From: Moringa oleifera
Lineage: Eukaryota > Streptophyta > Magnoliopsida > Brassicales > Moringaceae
DNA length: 64,000 bases
Assembly (NCBI GenBank): GCA_021397835.1
Contig: JAJFZO010000724.1
Coordinates: 62,001 to 126,000, forward strand
Reading direction: 5' to 3'
In this document: piece by piece, positions 48,863 through 60,978 of the stretch
Numbering within the stretch: the stretch's first letter is position 1
How the letters are laid out: the number at the start of each line of letters is the position of its first letter
Notes under the pieces: model-generated
Databases searched by the model: none
What the model was told of the DNA's origin: nothing
Seen by the model: the letters and a program-made list of their open reading frames with translations, nothing else
Translations under genes and position numbers: made by a program

Positions 48863-50694
48863 TGTTACTTCACTTGCTTGGTTTCTCTGTTAGCTTTCTG
48901 AAAAAAGACATTCACTTTGGTTAACTGTGTATTTGGTTTCATTTATGTTGAGAGTTATTTGGAAGGATTTGATGGTGTGTTCACATAAATGCTGAAGGAC
49001 ATGGTGATGCCATCATACTATTAACCTTTCATTTATGTTATTGCCTGTGTGTGTTAACTAATGTTATGGTGAAGATTTTCTTATGATATGATTTTTGTTA
49101 ATTTTTTTAAAATACTTTGATATAGAATAATTAAATAAAGTAAATAATTATATTTTTTAAAAATAAAAATTATATAAAATTTTGATAAAAATATTTTAAA
49201 AGTAATAAATTAAATTAAATTTTATTAAAAAATTAAAAGTATTTAAATTAAAATTTTATATAATAAATTTTGATTGAAATTTTTTATTGATATAAAAAAA
49301 TGTTTAAGCATCATTATAAAAAAATTTAAATTTTTTTAATTTTGAAAATATTTTTTTAAAAAATTTAGTGAAAAAATTTATAAAAATTATTTAAATTTAA
49401 AAATATAGTGTAGCATTTGAATTATTTTTTTAGATATTGTAACAAATACTAGATAAATATTAAGTTTTTATATAATTTTAATTTTAATATTTTACAATAA
49501 AAAATAAAAAATAAATTATACTTATCAATTTAAATTTTGATAAAATATATTTATGGAATTTTTAATTTAATTTATACTGAATTTATACAATTTTTAATTT
49601 ATTTTGAAAATTTGAAGAATTTTTTGATTTTTTGAGTTTTGATGGCTTAAATTTTATCAAGAAAATTATTTTAATATTTAAAAAGATGAATTTTATTTAT
49701 CATAGAAATTTGAATATTTTAAGATAAATTAAAATTTGTTATATTAAATTTTTTAATTTAAATATTTTAATCTTTGAATTTTTAAAATAAATTTAAATTG
49801 AATTAAATTGAAATATTGTATATTATGATTAATTTCATTCATATTTTAAAATATAAAATTATATTTATTTATTCATACTAATAAAATAAATATTTTTTAA
49901 AAAAAATTAATAAAAATGAGATCCACAAAAGATTCTAAAGAGACTGATGCTTTGTGGCATGGAATTTCTGATTGTAAACAGACTTGACGAGATGATTGGC
50001 ATGCTTGAAATGTTCCATTCTAATTGTACGAGAAGCCATAAGAATGCTTAATACCTGTGGAAGCATGATGCTTTATTGCAGATATTTTGTCATTTTTTAA
50101 ATTATTCTTTCTATCTTATCTTCTGTCCTTTTCTACGCACCAACTAATCACTTTTATTATTATTTATAATAAATAATTATTTACAATCCATAAAATTGAG
50201 TGTTTCATTTAAAAAAAAAATCAAACAAATCATTTGAAACACAATTTAGAAAAAAAAAAAAAAAGAAGCAAATATCCTATCGCAAATCTGACGGCAGGGA
50301 TCTTCTGACAATGGTTTATGTGGGACCCACATTACTTTTCTTATGACGTGTTATTTTCTTATGCGTTAACGTCAAAGTCTGTACAGTAATTCTCATGGAC
50401 TGACACCACATGTGAGGCTTCCCAAGTCTTTAAATGTAATTGTCTATTTTCCGAACCGGACTTCAAAATCAGCCACTCAAATACAGTTAACCCGATCGAC
50501 AAACCCAGATTCAAATCCGCAGCCTTCCCCAAAAGTGTCCTTTATCATTCTAGAAATTCCCTCCGCATCCTCTCTTTTATAAAATCCTACGTGCCGGATC
50601 TATGTGTATAAACCCTCTTCTCATTTAACTCTCATATATTTTGATTTTGACCAATATAACGAAAAGAACAATCTCTCTTCCAGCAAAGAGAGGG
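48863..50694. other. NF-YA 3' end, AT-rich spacer and Alfin-like promoter
   Basis: NF-YA 3' UTR probably reaches about 49080. From about 49080 to 49910 the DNA is extremely AT-rich with no gene. From about 50280 to 50694 it is more mixed and looks like the promoter and leader of the Alfin-like gene, with a TATA-like element at 50607. Confidence 0.6.
50607..50614 (+). promoter_or_regulatory. Possible TATA box of the Alfin-like gene
   Basis: TATAAACC, 88 bases before the ATG at 50695. A start of transcription about 30 bases further would leave a leader of about 55 bases. A second TATAAAA lies near 50578. Confidence 0.45.
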
Positions 50695-53600
50695 ATGGAT
50701 GGAGGAGGAGCACAGTACAATCCGCGCACTGTGGAGGAGGTTTTTAGAGATTTCAAGGGACGTAGAGCTGGCATGATCAGAGCTCTCACCACAGGTTCCG
50801 TCTCTGTTTGTTTCTCCAGAAAGAGAGAGAAAACCATGAAAATAAAGCTAAAAAGCGTGAAAGTATTTTCAATTCCTGTTTGTGTGCTGTTTTTGGTTTG
50901 AAGAGAATGCTGTTTGCTGTTTTTGTCTGTTTTGGTAGGAGTTCTCGGGTCGGGTTTTGGCTCCTTTAAAGAGCTAATGAGGATTTTGAATGTAATTTTT
51001 TGGCGTTGCTTTTGTTATTACTAGTTTTATGTTTTCTGTTTGGTGTTGTTTAGGTTCAATAATGTGCTATTCTTTCGTTGTTATTTTACTTTTTCTTTTA
51101 ATTTAGCGAGGTAGCATGAAGAACGAAAATACGTGAATTTCTATTGCCTTTAGGTGAATTCGAGTTTTAGTTCGCGTATACTTTTTGATGGTTTTTCTGA
51201 TATTTGACTTTAGGTTGTTCAGTTTTGAGTCAATCATATGAAAAGGGACATAACTTTGTAATTCTAAGCTTTTGGAGTTCACAATAATTTTAGCTTGTAT
51301 TTGGCTTCTGAGGAAGCTCAGAGAAAATAGATACGTTAGCCTTTTAAGTCTACCTTTTTGGTGTTTTCTTTGCTGTTTCTGCTGCCATGAGGCTTTGTTT
51401 GCTTATTGCAAATTGTCGTGGTTAGAGTTCATTCTTGTTTTATGGGATGAAGTTGTATTGCGCTTGACATATTCCCATAAGAAGGCACTTATTTGAGTTT
51501 TACTGTTTTGAGGTTAGGTTTTCCACAAAGATTTCTGAGTGCTTAATGAGCTTCTGGTTCTATTTTCTTGCAGACGTCGAAGAATTTTACCAGCAATGTG
51601 ATCCTGGTAACTTTTATTTCTTTGTTTCTCATAAGCTGTTATAACTCTTACTTTTCATGGTTAAGTAAATCTTCTTGAATCAAGTTCCTAGCTCAGATTT
51701 TTGCAGCATGTGTGCTGTTCTATGTTGAATCATGAATCATGAACATTACCATTTTTCTGAGAGACTTGCAATTTTCTTTTTCTATCTTTTTTGCTTTTTT
51801 TCATGGTTGTTCCTTACAAACTGCTTGTAAGGTTATATAAGGGTCTGGTTAGTTGCTTTTTGAACTTGGTAAACTAGTTTGAGTTTATGTACGGTCGCCT
51901 TATATATATTTTTGGGGTACAATTTTGGTTTTTACCGGTATCACTCTATCATTGCTTGACTAGTAATCAGTATGGAAAGCTTCATTGTCGATTTTTCATC
52001 TTTGTTGGCGACAGACCTTTTACTACTGTCTCGTCAATGTGTTGAAAACCCAATTCTTCTATGTTAGACCTTTTGTTAAGTAACGTACTTTCTTGCTCTG
52101 AAATTTTTTCTGGAGATTGTTCTGCTATAGTAGGTCTTATCTGGCAGTTTTATCAATTAATATAATACTCCTGAATTTTAATGTTCTTTCTGGAGATTTG
52201 TTGTGTTACTAACTATATGTAGCAAACTGGTGCAAGTTTGGAGTATTACCATCTTTGTAATGCATTTTTATGCATATAAATGGGCCAGTGGTCATTTATT
52301 ACAGGAATAAGTACTAGTCTTGATGATTTACTTTGCTATGTTTTTGTCTTAATTTAATAGAAATTTTGATAATTGGGTTTCTTGTTCATGTTAAATGTGT
52401 GTTTCTGACAGTTAGAGGAGGTTACTTGTACTTTAGAGGGAAAGGTTTGTCTTTGACTCGTAATAAAATGGTTGGTTATCCATGAGGATTATTATTGATT
52501 CAATAAATTACATTTTGCCATTATTGTCTTTCTCCTAGTTAATAAACATATGAGGAGTATTATGAGGTTGCACCCGGAAAACATGCTTACTTTTGCTACA
52601 GATCCTGAGTTGCCAGATTACTTTTTACTATTTGTTTTTTTTTTTCTTTTTGGGTATAACATGCTGTTGCAAAATTATCTGCATATATATTATGCACTTT
52701 CCATATGTGAAGATTAGCAGTGTGATTATGTCGCGGCAGAATTTGCTTGCATTTGTTTTTTGTGCTTTAGGGAGTAGCTTGTGTTTAGCATGTGGATTAG
52801 CCTTCAGGAAGCAGCCTCAATCTTTGCTTGAGACCTTGATGACACTGACATTGTTTGATGTTATTCAACTAACAGATACATGTTTAGTTGACAACTTGGT
52901 TATGCTCTTGTTCAACTACCATATCATGCTTGTTCACTTTGCTTTTGTTGCTGCCCTGTTGTTGTTTGTTTCAACTAGTCTCTTTGGTTGTCCTGCAGAG
53001 AAGGAGAACCTGTGCCTATATGGCTTACCTAATGAGCAGTGGGAAGTCAATTTACCTGCGGAAGAAGTACCTCCAGAGCTCCCCGAACCTGCTTTAGGTA
53101 TAAACTTTGCAAGAGATGGCATGCAAGAAAAAGACTGGCTATCTTTAGTTGCTGTCCATAGTGATGCTTGGCTCATCTCCGTTGCCTTCTATTTTGGTGC
53201 TAGATTTGGATTTGATAAAGCTGACAGGTATTCTAGCTTGAGATGCAAATTTTTCTGTCATTTTATTAATAAATATGAGGATTTTAGTGCTGACACTTCA
53301 TTTTATATGAAGCATTTCATGTAGGCATCCTTTTTCGAAGAAAAATAATTTTTTAATTTGGCTGAGAGCCTCTGTTGTGCCTATGTTTGATTGTATTATC
53401 TCGCAGATAGACCTTTCCATTGTCCTTGTCTGCTCATTGGTTAAACCTGAGTTTTTAATTCAAAGGTGTAGTTAGAAAAGGTCTTATTCCACAACTTTTT
53501 CGCATTACATCTACATTACTTAATCAACATATGAAAATGACTAGGCTTTAGTTTATTATGTTTCTTTGTAATTGTTGGTTCAGAGTACTAAAAAAATGAT

Positions 53601-54943
53601 AGGTGCTACCAGTGCTATGTTCTCTACTGTTTTGTGGTTTGAATCAAATCTACTTTCTTTGATTGGAGTGGAGACATCTTCCTAACTATCTTTTGTTGAG
53701 ATGGCTAAGGTTTCCTAGTGCTTCTTATTTTTCTTTTGTGTTCACTGTTGCATGGATCATGTAAGTAACAGAGCGTTGTCTATTTAGCTGCACAACTTCA
53801 GCTGATTTGACCTAAATCGCATGCCAAGGGAGACATAAACCTTTTATTTTGATTAGCCAATTTGTGATTGGGTATGAGAAAACGGAGGTGGCTTCACAGT
53901 AAACTATGAATGCACGTGATATTTATTCTTCTTATTATTTTTTTGTATTGACTGCCGTGGTTAACTTTCAATGAGATGATGTTTTAATATTTCGTTCGTA
54001 ATGCAGGAAGCGACTTTTTAATATGATTAATGATCTTCCGACAATTTTTGAAGTTGTGACTGGTTCTGCGAAAAAACAAGTAAAGGAGAAATCTTCTGTA
54101 TCAAATCACAGCAGCAGCAAATCCAAGTCGAACTCCAAAGTGGTATGTGAAGACTTTCTATTCATTGCCTTCCCGATTTTCATTAACTAAGGAGAGTAGA
54201 ATTAGCTGTTATTTTTGCCAGATTTGATATTAGAAGGTTCCCTGTCCATACAATTAAAAGCTGAGAATAGGAAACTAGTATTGCATACTGACTCAGAAAT
54301 TATGGAGATGCTGATGTTGTCCTGAAAGGTGGCTGACTCTGTAGCATGAGTCCTATGTTCTCATCACAGTCCACCTCCAATGTGAATTTGTTGGATGTCA
54401 GTGTAGGTTGTGTCAAGACAAGTGATGGCCCATAATATTCTTATTTTGGAAATTGCAAATCAGGGAGCTTTAATCATTTATGGATGTTGAGTGGTCTTGC
54501 CTGAAATTTATCTGAAAATTTTACTAAAGTCTGGCATTTGCCTTTCTCTCATGTTTTTCAAGACTAAGCAATACTTACTTTCCTATGGCTTGCCAGTTCT
54601 GCTTAGGCTAGGATATTTGATGTGTACCCTATTAATCTTTTATGTTTGCTTCTCGATGTTGGGTTGACAACAGCAGCGGGTGTCTGAATCACAGGGAAAG
54701 TATCCAAAAGCTTCACAAGTGAAAGACGAAGATGAGGGATTGGATGAGGAAGAAGATGATGAGCATGGAGAGACCTTGTGTGGGGCTTGTGGTGAGAACT
54801 ATGCATCAGATGAATTCTGGATATGCTGTGACATCTGTGAGAAATGGTTCCATGGTAAGTGTGTGAAAATCACCCCAGCTAGGGCTGAGCATATCAAGCA
54901 ATACAAGTGTCCTTCATGCAGCAACAAGAGAGTCCGCCCTTGA
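50695..54943 (+). CDS. AL4: Alfin-like PHD-finger protein, AL4 type
   Basis: Five exons: 50695-50794, 51574-51606, 52999-53227, 54007-54142 and 54674-54943, giving 255 residues. The N-terminal Alfin domain (about 5-140) begins [20 protein letters not shown] and includes [20 protein letters not shown] and [14 protein letters not shown]. An acidic linker leads to a PHD finger at about 200-250 with the C4HC3 ligands C202, C205, C218, C221, H226, C229, C245 and C248; W224 is the usual cage residue. The Alfin family reads H3K4me3 and represses or tunes nuclear genes; this is family knowledge. Exon 2 has only 33 bases. The last intron ends CAGCAG, so use of the second acceptor (exon start 54677) would remove Gln167. 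KEKSSVSN places it nearer AL4 than AL5. Confidence 0.96.
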
Positions 54944-57735
54944 TATTGGTCAAGTAATGTAGTCTTTCTCTTGATTGACTCCACTAACTGCTCTATTGAT
55001 CAGAGTTCCTTTTATTAGCAGCTTAGCATGTGAATGGTACTTCGGTTCAGTAAATCTTAGTATCTAGAGTAATAGTACTTATAACTAATGTTGCCCTTGA
55101 AAATTTGATTAATTATCGCATCCAATTCAATCAGAAATTCTGTTTCTATATGCTGGTGGACTTTATTTCCATACCTGCTTGACTGAATACTCATGGTTTA
55201 TGATTTGTTTTCAAAGTAGTATGACAGCACATAAGCTTAATAATCTGGGTAATGGAATACAGAAACTTTCAGGTAGGCTGGCTAATTAATCGGGATTCTT
55301 TTGTTTCAAAGATTCTCAAATCTTACAAATTGTATTCCTCAAAACATTATTTCCTTAAGTCAAAGTCTCTGAAGATGTAGAATTTATGAATAATGACTTT
55401 GAAGCCAATGATCCAGGTCAGTAAATGTAAGACATGCACTAGTTAGTGTTGCCTAGTATTTATTCAGCTCATAATTTCGACTTGATTCCTGGATTTTAGT
55501 CTCAAAGTGAGTGGATTTTGGTTTCATCGACTGCAACCTATACCATCTGAGGAGCACTTCCAACTCCTGAAATGCATAGCACAAATGCATCTCTGCAGCT
55601 TCAAAGCATGGGGACTGTTATTAATACCCCTGTGTCATTGTTGGGGATGAGGTTATAAAATTATAAAGTCGATCTGAAATTAAATATTCTTATTTGTGGT
55701 CCGAAAATTTCTGAAGCATGATATAGTATATTTCTTTTTTTGATTGGTCAAAATGTTATTATATATTTCTTATTTTTACTCAATGGAATTGATTGCAAAC
55801 AGTAAGCTTGCCTCACTTTATTGGATGTCTTACTAGAGGACAAAACATAGCCTTGGAAAGAGTAAAAACAATTACCTCATGGGCTAAAATCTTTTTCAGC
55901 TTTTTTTGAATTATTAGTTTAAAAAATGTCTAAGTTGAATCACTTTATTTGTTGTCTCCGTCCATTAGCTCTTACTTTTGCTTTCCTCATGGTCAAACTT
56001 AATTTACCTTGCAAACAAGTTGAAATTGAGCAAAGAGAATTCCAGGGGAAAAAAAAAGTTGCCAATTTCCTGTTATTGATTTTGTTTTAGGACTAGCCTG
56101 CTTTGTTAGGCATGGGTCAGTTATCACACCCATCATGCGTCATGGTTTAATTAATTAGGTGTCTTGATGGTTGATTGCCTATCTCCTGGTGGAACTTTAC
56201 TCTCAAAAAACTTATCCCTTCTTCACCAAAAGTTCATCTGATTTTCTAATTAAATATTAATTAGCTTCACAACTTCAGAATAAACTAATATCTAAGCAGC
56301 ACAAACCATCAATCACAAAGTAATTAACCAATAAGATAAGAGCCCACAAAAGGGGAAACCAGAGGAGGAATCTGTTTCTTGGTATGGTCCCCCAAACAAC
56401 TTGTATTATAGGAAACCTGGAAAGAGGAAACCCTAAATAAACACAGCAAACATTCAACTATCTCTGTCTTCCGTGTACGGCTGCCACGTATGGGCAATGA
56501 ATTGATTGATAGTGGATGTCAACAAAAACCAAATTAGAAAAAGTATGATAAAGAAGTTGATCCGACACATTGCTCTGCTCAGCAAAGAAATTCATCAACT
56601 GGCTCCTATTGCCGAATATCTCCTGATTAGAATACCAAGTACTTTGTATTGATGCTCAAAACAAAATCCCCACTGACATCAAATTTAATCCCTGCCGTTC
56701 CTAGAAATGCAAAGCATGCCAAAGAACCTCCTGCAGAATCAAACATTTCCTAATAATTGAATAGAAGCTTAACATATGATAATTAGTTGTTAAATCGATA
56801 ATGTCCTCACATTGGCACACAAGAGTATAAGCTAAGCATAGTTAAAAATGGATGCATGATGGGAGTTAATATCATGGCAGCAGATACACCTGGGTTCGTA
56901 GAATATTCAACTTAATATCAGTTCGAAGATTCCAGGCTTGCAATAAAACATAATAAAATAGATGCGCTAAAGCTTTAGGGATACCCTGGAAGTCCAGATC
57001 CCGCCAGATACAGGCAACCCTACCATTAGTTAAACTTATCCACAAGCAAAGACACTCAGAAAAGAATCACCTAAACTCCATTTTTCATCCACCCATATCT
57101 GCCCCTTCAGCAATAGAATAATATTTCATTGAACATAAGCACCAAAAATCAACTACTTTCAATCAACAGCTGTGAACTCTTGTCCCTGAGAAATTTCAAA
57201 TAAGTGTCAGAAGGGGCAAGGAAAATTCTTGCATAAGAGTAAAACAATAGCTCAGGTTAACCCACCAAAGAAAATGATGCTTGTAGAAGACTTCAATAAA
57301 GTCAATACCTGGTCCAAAATCAGACTCTTGAGGTCTACCCAACCCAGATGCTATTTCATTCAATCCAAGGAATCTTGAACATTTTAAATTAGTCCCAGAT
57401 AGCAACAAATGAAGATCACTCACAAATTCTAAGACTTTATAACCCATATTATGCTGCCAAAGAAGACAAAATACGCAAGGCAGAGGATTCCCATTGCATT
57501 AAAAACAAATGAACTAGCTTGTCAAGCAGAGAAAATAAAATTTACATTTATATCTAGCAAAACCTGCATTTGATTACATCCGTTACATGATCAGCCTTCA
57601 CAGGCAGGCAGGCTAGTTGAAAAAGAAGGAAGCAAAAATGATAGGCAGAGAAAATTCAAAAGAAAGTAAACATGAGTTTAAACCAGGACTGACAGAAAAA
57701 GCCTCTAATTTCCCTCATAGTTTCTCTCTTCTTGA
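54944..57735. other. Spacer between convergent Alfin-like and carrier genes
   Basis: The first few hundred bases are probably Alfin-like 3' UTR and about 57480-57735 is probably 3' UTR of the minus-strand carrier. Between 56620 and 57455 the minus strand has stretches that look like exons (57309-57453, and about 56890-57030 reading ACIWRDLDFQGIPKALAHLF), flanked by splice-like sites. The phases do not join cleanly and no family was recognised. It may be a non-coding or decayed gene. Confidence 0.45.
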
Positions 57736-58773
57736 TTACATCAAACTGTCTTGGTTCCTCGCCGATAGCCGTTTCAGAAACTCGTAGGTAGTGATCATGG
57801 TTGTTGCAGACATTGACATTGAAGCCCAACGTGGACCCAACCCTCTGTAACAAGCCATCCAGCCACCTTCCTTCACCAAATTTCTAACAGTTTGTCCAAT
57901 AGTTGGTCCTCGCCGCCCATTCTCTTCCCCATCCAAAACTTGCAATCTGGTCTTAATTGTATCAAGAGGCATGGTGATTAAAGCTGAGACACCACCTGCC
58001 ATGGCTGCACTGACTCCCTGAACAGCCATAACTGTTTTTGAATCCGGTCTAAGAATATTGCTTCCATTCTCATTGGCTTCATCATCTTTTTTGCAGAAAT
58101 AACATCCAACCCCACCCCAAACAAGTCGTTGAGCAACAGAGTAAGATGCCCACCAGACTGCATTTGATGGCGCATATGTCAAAATTGACATCCCAAACCC
58201 TCTATACAGTCCTCTAACTCCATCAGTGCTAATGATCTTCCTAAATGCATCAATCCCATTTACATATCTACAGGTTGACGCATTTGAGACTGACCTCCCA
58301 CCTCCCTGGACCATTAGCCGTTGGCTCACCACATCAACTGGTGTCCAAACAAGTTGTGCTGCCATGGCAGCACTCAAGCCGGCAACCGCATTGGCAACTG
58401 TCGCAGCTGTTGCTTCCGGAAACCCTAATCTAACTGTCGCAGTCCCCACATTACTCTTGGTAACCTCAAGTGCCCCCATGTATAGGGCCCGAGCTGGGAT
58501 GGTCCCCATCAAGGAAGTTCCAAACCCTCTATACAAAGCCCTAAATCCCTCGTATTTCACAAGTGAAATAGCAGTCTTGACACAAGAGACCTGGGATTGG
58601 CATACTTGTTGCCTGGTTTTTAACACAACTACAGGATAAAGAGTTGCTGACACCCCCGAAAACAGGGCGGCACCAAGGAAAAAGAACTTGGATTTATCAA
58701 GCATTTCCCAGTCAATATCAGCTGGGATGTGAATCTCTTGCGCCGATTCTTCCTCGGCTGCACCCAGATTCAT
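57736..58773 (-). CDS. Mitochondrial carrier protein, SLC25A44-like, intronless
   Basis: A single exon of 345 residues. The start is the ATG at 58773 (MNLGAAEEES); the frame is open further upstream but only through non-ATG codons. Three mitochondrial-carrier repeats are seen. Repeats 2 and 3 have the standard signatures PVDVVSQRL and PLDTIKTRL; repeat 1 reads PVVVLKTRQ (P47, K52), with Val in place of the acidic residue. The conserved HIPADIDWEMLDKSKFF near the N terminus marks the plant subgroup. Six membrane helices in the inner mitochondrial membrane are expected. Mammalian SLC25A44 takes branched-chain amino acids into mitochondria; whether the plant protein does so is an inference. The lack of introns is striking beside its neighbours but is, from memory, shared by the Arabidopsis relatives. 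Confidence 0.93.
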   Translation of the reverse strand: MNLGAAEEESAQEIHIPADIDWEMLDKSKFFFLGAALFSGVSATLYPVVVLKTRQQVCQSQVSCVKTAISLVKYEGFRALYRGFGTSLMGTIPARALYMGALEVTKSNVGTATVRLGFPEATAATVANAVAGLSAAMAAQLVWTPVDVVSQRLMVQGGGRSVSNASTCRYVNGIDAFRKIISTDGVRGLYRGFGMSILTYAPSNAVWWASYSVAQRLVWGGVGCYFCKKDDEANENGSNILRPDSKTVMAVQGVSAAMAGGVSALITMPLDTIKTRLQVLDGEENGRRGPTIGQTVRNLVKEGGWMACYRGLGPRWASMSMSATTMITTYEFLKRLSARNQDSLM

Positions 58774-60978
58774 CTTTGCCACTTTCAGCGAACCTTCAAA
58801 TATCCACGAAAATTGAATCCCAAAATCCCACTTCAATACAAAAGAAAGAAAAGCCCCACTATCTTATATTACAAGGCCCAACTACAATAACTGTACAAAC
58901 TTGCCAAATCTAACAACCGAAGAGAAATCTATGTACACCTATCGGAAAGAACCCAACCTATGATACAAAGTTTTCGACAAAAAAAAAAATGCAAGGGGGA
59001 GCAATCAAACCAAGTAAAGTAAGGTTTTTTTCCTTTTGTGGAAGCAGGTTTTGGATCCAACGTGAACCATCACAACACCAAATGGATCTAACATTTCTCT
59101 GTGCAGCAACAAGATCTGCCGTTTGACCGAACCCGAAAACCGATCATTGTCGCCGCCGGAGACCGACCGGAAATTCCCGCCGGTAAGTTAGGATCCCGCT
59201 GGAAAAACCTCGCTTTGGCACATCAAGGATACATAAAAGGAGAATATATACGCAGACAAACGCACAAAAAATAGCATTAAGAGCTAGAAAGCTATAAACA
59301 GTAGAAAGAGGAAACGCTAGGGTTTGGGTGGCTATGCATTACTCCATAGGGAGAAAAACAGGGACTTTTAGAGAGAGAGAGAGAGAGATGGGTGACCGGG
59401 AATGACAAGTTGTCACAGGCAATGAAAGGAAAGTGTCGTGAAAAACTGGCACGTGGAGGTTCTGGGTTCGGAGACACCGGTGCTGTGAGGATAATTACAT
59501 GCGGACTACTAATTTCAAAATAATGAAATCAACTGTTGCTTCTTAGTCTGTACCCTAGGTGCACTGATCCTGACGGTCAAAATATTTGCGCATGATGCAC
59601 CGCGACGCACTGAGTAACAGCCTTTTGTTTGGTAGAGGGGCGGGTAGATGTAAGATGACGTGTAATCCATATCCCATGGATAATTGAGGTGGAATCTGGT
59701 GCAATCTGCACGTGTCTCCGAATAACTCGTTAGCCAATAGGATGTTGTCAATTCATCACAGGAAGCCTACCTCTGAATTTATTTATTTATGCCTTTTTTT
59801 CATCTTTTGTTGTTAATAAATATGCATATAAGCTGAAAAATTATCATTTGCAATTTTTTTCTTCCCATTTATTTTAAACTTAATTGTTGATTTAAGCAAA
59901 GATATAAAGATATTTAATTCTGATATTTGAAATCATGAGCTTAATTTTGTTATCAACCATGATGTTTACTGTTTGACAAAAAATATTACTTTTTAGATAA
60001 TTATATTCATTTTTATTTAAAAAATATAGATCTCATAATTTATTAAGTTTTATTATGTTATAAATATGTTGAGTAATTATTATAAATTTATTTTAAAATT
60101 ATTATCATAATTTTAAAATATAACTCATATACTAAAAAATAGTGAGTATTAAAATTGAGACAAGTAGAGAGAAATATCCAAATAATATTCATATTTATGT
60201 CGCTCTCGTTTTCAAAACGCTCCACTAAGACAAGAAAACGTCTCATTCATTTTGGTGCAATCCTAAATAATGCATTTTTTTTTAAAAAAAATTTATATTA
60301 ATAATTTTTTATATTTTATTTAAAATATATATTTAATAAATTACTTACATGATTAAAAATATATCTCACAGAGCTTCAAAACAAAAACAATGTTTAATAT
60401 ATAATTTATTAATATTAAAAATATTATTTAAAATTTTATAATTATTTGATAAACTAATTTAAATTTTAAATAAATATAATAAAAATAACATTTACTCTAA
60501 TTAAAATCATAACTACAATAAATATAATACATTATCTATTGCAATATAATTTTTACTTAAATTAATTATTTTATTGTTTCAAATTATTACTTAATATTAT
60601 TTATTAATTGTAATTAATGAATATTATTAAAATAATATTTATAATATTAATTTGATATAAAAAATTAAAGATAAAAAAATTTAGTATTAAAACATTCTCT
60701 CTTTTTGTTTTTTAAAGTTAGAATCCAGTGAATAAGTGAGTGATACTTTTCAATGTATAAGTACTTCCAATACTCGCAGATCACTAATTACTGCAGATAT
60801 TGGGTTGTCTTTTCACATTCTTATATTTATTATAAATTATTACAAATTTTCTTTGTTTTTATTAACATTAAAAATTATAAAAATACCTATTTTATTAAAA
60901 AATAATATAACTTCAGATCAGTAAAATACATATGTATTGGTTTAGAACCCACAACAATACAATTTTCTCTGCAGCCTC
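58774..60978. other. Carrier leader and promoter, then AT-rich spacer
   Basis: About 58774-59400 is the probable carrier leader, reading on the minus strand, with several short upstream ATGs and a (GA)n run at 59371-59388 (CT in the transcript). From about 59770 to 60900 the sequence is very AT-rich with no gene. The PGG gene 3' UTR should lie just below 60979. Confidence 0.6.
59371..59388. repeat. (GA)n microsatellite near carrier leader
   Basis: Perfect GA run on the plus strand, CT on the strand of the carrier transcript. Confidence 0.85.

Noticed and set aside
52593..53324. 243-codon open frame with hydrophobic stretches
   Set aside because: It is intron 2 sequence read through into exon 3 of the Alfin-like gene; the conserved domain begins only at the acceptor at 52999.
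56275..56457. Possible LINE zinc-binding region on the minus strand
   Set aside because: Weak likeness (IPRNRFLLW) over one short stretch, followed by a stop, and placed in the wrong order relative to other candidate blocks.
58774..58836. Longer N terminus for the carrier
   Set aside because: The extension starts at a non-ATG codon and is not part of the conserved subfamily start.
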